Shown piece after piece: positions 21,067 through 22,396 of a DNA stretch of 22,396 nucleotides; the first letter of the stretch is position 1, and each line of letters starts with the position of its first letter. The position numbers were made by a program, and so were the translations under genes. The stretch lies in the NCBI GenBank assembly GCA_000436735.1, contig FR887191.1, positions 3,899 through 26,294 of the forward strand, in the 5' to 3' direction. The notes below the pieces were generated by a model. That model searched no databases. It saw nothing but the letters and a program-made list of their open reading frames with translations, and had not been told where the DNA came from. Origin of the DNA: Firmicutes bacterium CAG:170. Its GTDB lineage: Bacteria > Bacillota > Clostridia > Oscillospirales > Oscillospiraceae.

Positions 21067-21936
21067 TCAATACCTCTGTCTGTCAATAAATTTGTGATTC
21101 AGGATCTCGAAAAAGCTGGTATCTTTCAAACGAACGAGCTGGGTGATCTGCGAGGATGAGGTTATGGTCGTGATATCGCCGGGGCTTAAACGGAAGGCTC
21201 GCCCGCCGTCAACGGACAAAAAGGCGTTGTGCCTTCCGATTTTTCCTGTTCGAATGCCGATCACGCGCTGCGGGCCGACGACGATGCTCTTGGCAAGCAT
21301 CGCATGGGCGCAGATGGGCGTGATGAGCAGGTTTTTTGCGGACGGCTCCATGATCGGGCCGCCGGCAGACATGGAATAGGCCGTGGAGCCGGTCGCCGTG
21401 CAGACGATGACGCCGTCGCCGGAAAAGGCCGTGGCGTCCACGCCGTCGCATGAAATGCCGATCTGGATCACCCGCGCGATGGCGCCCTTGGTGATGACCG
21501 CGTCGTTGAGCGCGGTCTCATGGAACAGCTGCTGTGTGCCGTTCGTGACCTTGACGTCGAGCATACTGCGCGGCTCAAGGGTGTAATCCCCGGACGGGAT
21601 TTTTTTCAGCAGCTCCAGCTCGCTGGATTCCAGTTCCGCAATAAAGCCCATTGTCCCGATGTTGACGCCGAGCACGGGGATGTGATTGGCCGTCGCAAAC
21701 TTGGACGCATGGAGGATCGTTCCGTCGCCGCCGAAGCAGATCAGCATCTGCGCGTCGCGGATCTCCTTTTTCAGGTCGTAAAAATGGATGCCGGACGGAA
21801 GCGGATAGCTCTTGTCTACCTCAAACGGCAGACACATCCGGACCGTTACGCCCTCGGCCTCCAGAATGCTCTGTGCCTGCTCCGCGACGCGGAACTGCTT
21901 GTCGCGGTAGGGATTGGGCGTCATAACAACTTTCAT
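21067..21936 (-). CDS. nadK: NAD kinase
   Basis: NadK phosphorylates NAD to NADP using ATP or polyphosphate. The 289-residue protein has the hallmark GGDGT motif near residue 69 (CFGGDGTILHASK), then GVNIGTMGFI, LNDAVI and the glycine-rich TATGSTAYSMSAGGP. These are the family's nucleotide-binding segments. The length is normal. The ATG at 21936 has AAGGA at about 6 bases and lies 3 bases after the tlyA stop; argR follows after 1 base. Tight packing indicates one transcript. Confidence 0.97.
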   Translation of the reverse strand: MKVVMTPNPYRDKQFRVAEQAQSILEAEGVTVRMCLPFEVDKSYPLPSGIHFYDLKKEIRDAQMLICFGGDGTILHASKFATANHIPVLGVNIGTMGFIAELESSELELLKKIPSGDYTLEPRSMLDVKVTNGTQQLFHETALNDAVITKGAIARVIQIGISCDGVDATAFSGDGVIVCTATGSTAYSMSAGGPIMEPSAKNLLITPICAHAMLAKSIVVGPQRVIGIRTGKIGRHNAFLSVDGGRAFRLSPGDITTITSSSQITQLVRLKDTSFFEILNHKFIDRQRY

Positions 21937-21939
21937 GCC

Positions 21940-22396
21940 TTATCCTTTCAGCGCCGCATGCGCCTGCTCGACCAGCTCGTGCAGCGGCGGATAGTGATTT
22001 TCTCCCGGCTCCATGGAAAGGTGCGCCAGAAATTCAATGTTGCCCTCCGGGCCCTTGACCGGTGAAAAGGTCAGATTCCGAATGGTCATGGGGAGCTGCT
22101 CCGCCAGCGCGACGAAGTCCGCAAGGACCTCCTCGTGAACGGCGGGGTCGCGGACGACGCCCTTCTTTCCGACCTTTTCCTTGCCCGCCTCAAACTGCGG
22201 CTTGATGAGGCAGAGAACCTGACCGGTCGGCTTGAGCAGTTTCCGGATGGCCGGAAGGACGATCTTCAGAGAGATGAAGGATACGTCCACCACAGACAGA
22301 TCCAGCGGCTCGCCGAGCTGCTCCGGCGTCACATAGCGGATGTTGGTGCGCTCCATCACGACCACGCGCGGGTCGCTGCGGATCTTCCACGCCAGC
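21940..22396 (-). CDS. tlyA: TlyA-family rRNA 2'-O-methyltransferase (5' end cut by window edge)
   Basis: TlyA proteins methylate ribose in 16S and 23S rRNA. Only the last 152 codons are present; the N-terminal S4-like RNA-binding domain lies outside. The visible part is the methyltransferase half with the family pattern DLSVVDVSFISLKIVLPAI, then CLIKPQFEAGKEKVGKKGVVRDP. The conserved Lys, Asp and Glu of the catalytic set are present. The full protein is usually about 270 residues. It is the first visible gene of the tlyA-nadK-argR-recN operon. Confidence 0.94.
   Translation of the reverse strand, partial: LAWKIRSDPRVVVMERTNIRYVTPEQLGEPLDLSVVDVSFISLKIVLPAIRKLLKPTGQVLCLIKPQFEAGKEKVGKKGVVRDPAVHEEVLADFVALAEQLPMTIRNLTFSPVKGPEGNIEFLAHLSMEPGENHYPPLHELVEQAHAALKG

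Overview
The window reads as chromosomal DNA from a GC-rich, anaerobic, probably spore-forming Firmicute of the class Clostridia, most like the Oscillospiraceae/Ruminococcaceae gut lineage. This is inferred from gene content and order: tlyA-nadK-argR-recN, yqzL-recO-mutS2 and crh-uvrC are Clostridia-type neighbourhoods. The strong AGGAGG-type ribosome binding sites, sigma-A promoters, intrinsic terminators, poly-cluster ferredoxin and anaerobic purine genes agree with it. No species is claimed. I see no IS element, prophage or CRISPR array.

Layout. From 1 to about 5.7 kb the minus strand carries housekeeping genes: uvrC (3' end cut by the window edge), a Crh-like HPr protein, mutS2, recO, a tiny yqzL-like gene and a four-cluster ferredoxin. 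From 5.8 to 6.3 kb on the plus strand is a Gly/Tyr-rich lipoprotein behind a sigma-G-like promoter. From 6.3 to 8.2 kb is a two-gene minus operon: a PyrF-like protein lacking its catalytic lysines, then a histidine phosphatase fused to a GNAT domain. From 8.3 to 9.6 kb are two DnaA-box-like sites, a YtxH-like small membrane protein, an HExxH protein of unknown family and tRNA-Arg(ACG).

From 9.7 to 15.7 kb is a plus-strand purine/aminohydrolase region: an 8-oxoguanine deaminase-like enzyme with its own promoter and terminator, then a separate ssnA-ygfK operon. The operon is preceded by a roughly 155-nt leader ending in an intrinsic terminator, which looks like a riboswitch or attenuator that I could not assign to a known class. 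ssnA and ygfK homologues occur in gene sets for anaerobic purine/urate breakdown. From 15.8 to 18.8 kb on the minus strand are a GNAT acetyltransferase, the AzlCD amino-acid exporter pair and a secreted serpin lipoprotein. From 18.9 kb to the end is tlyA-nadK-argR-recN, with tlyA cut by the window edge.

The best leads are the unassigned ssnA-ygfK leader RNA, the catalytically dead-looking PyrF paralog coupled to a phosphatase-acetyltransferase fusion, the Tyr-15 Crh-like regulator, the serpin, and the nested hairpins over the recO ribosome binding site.
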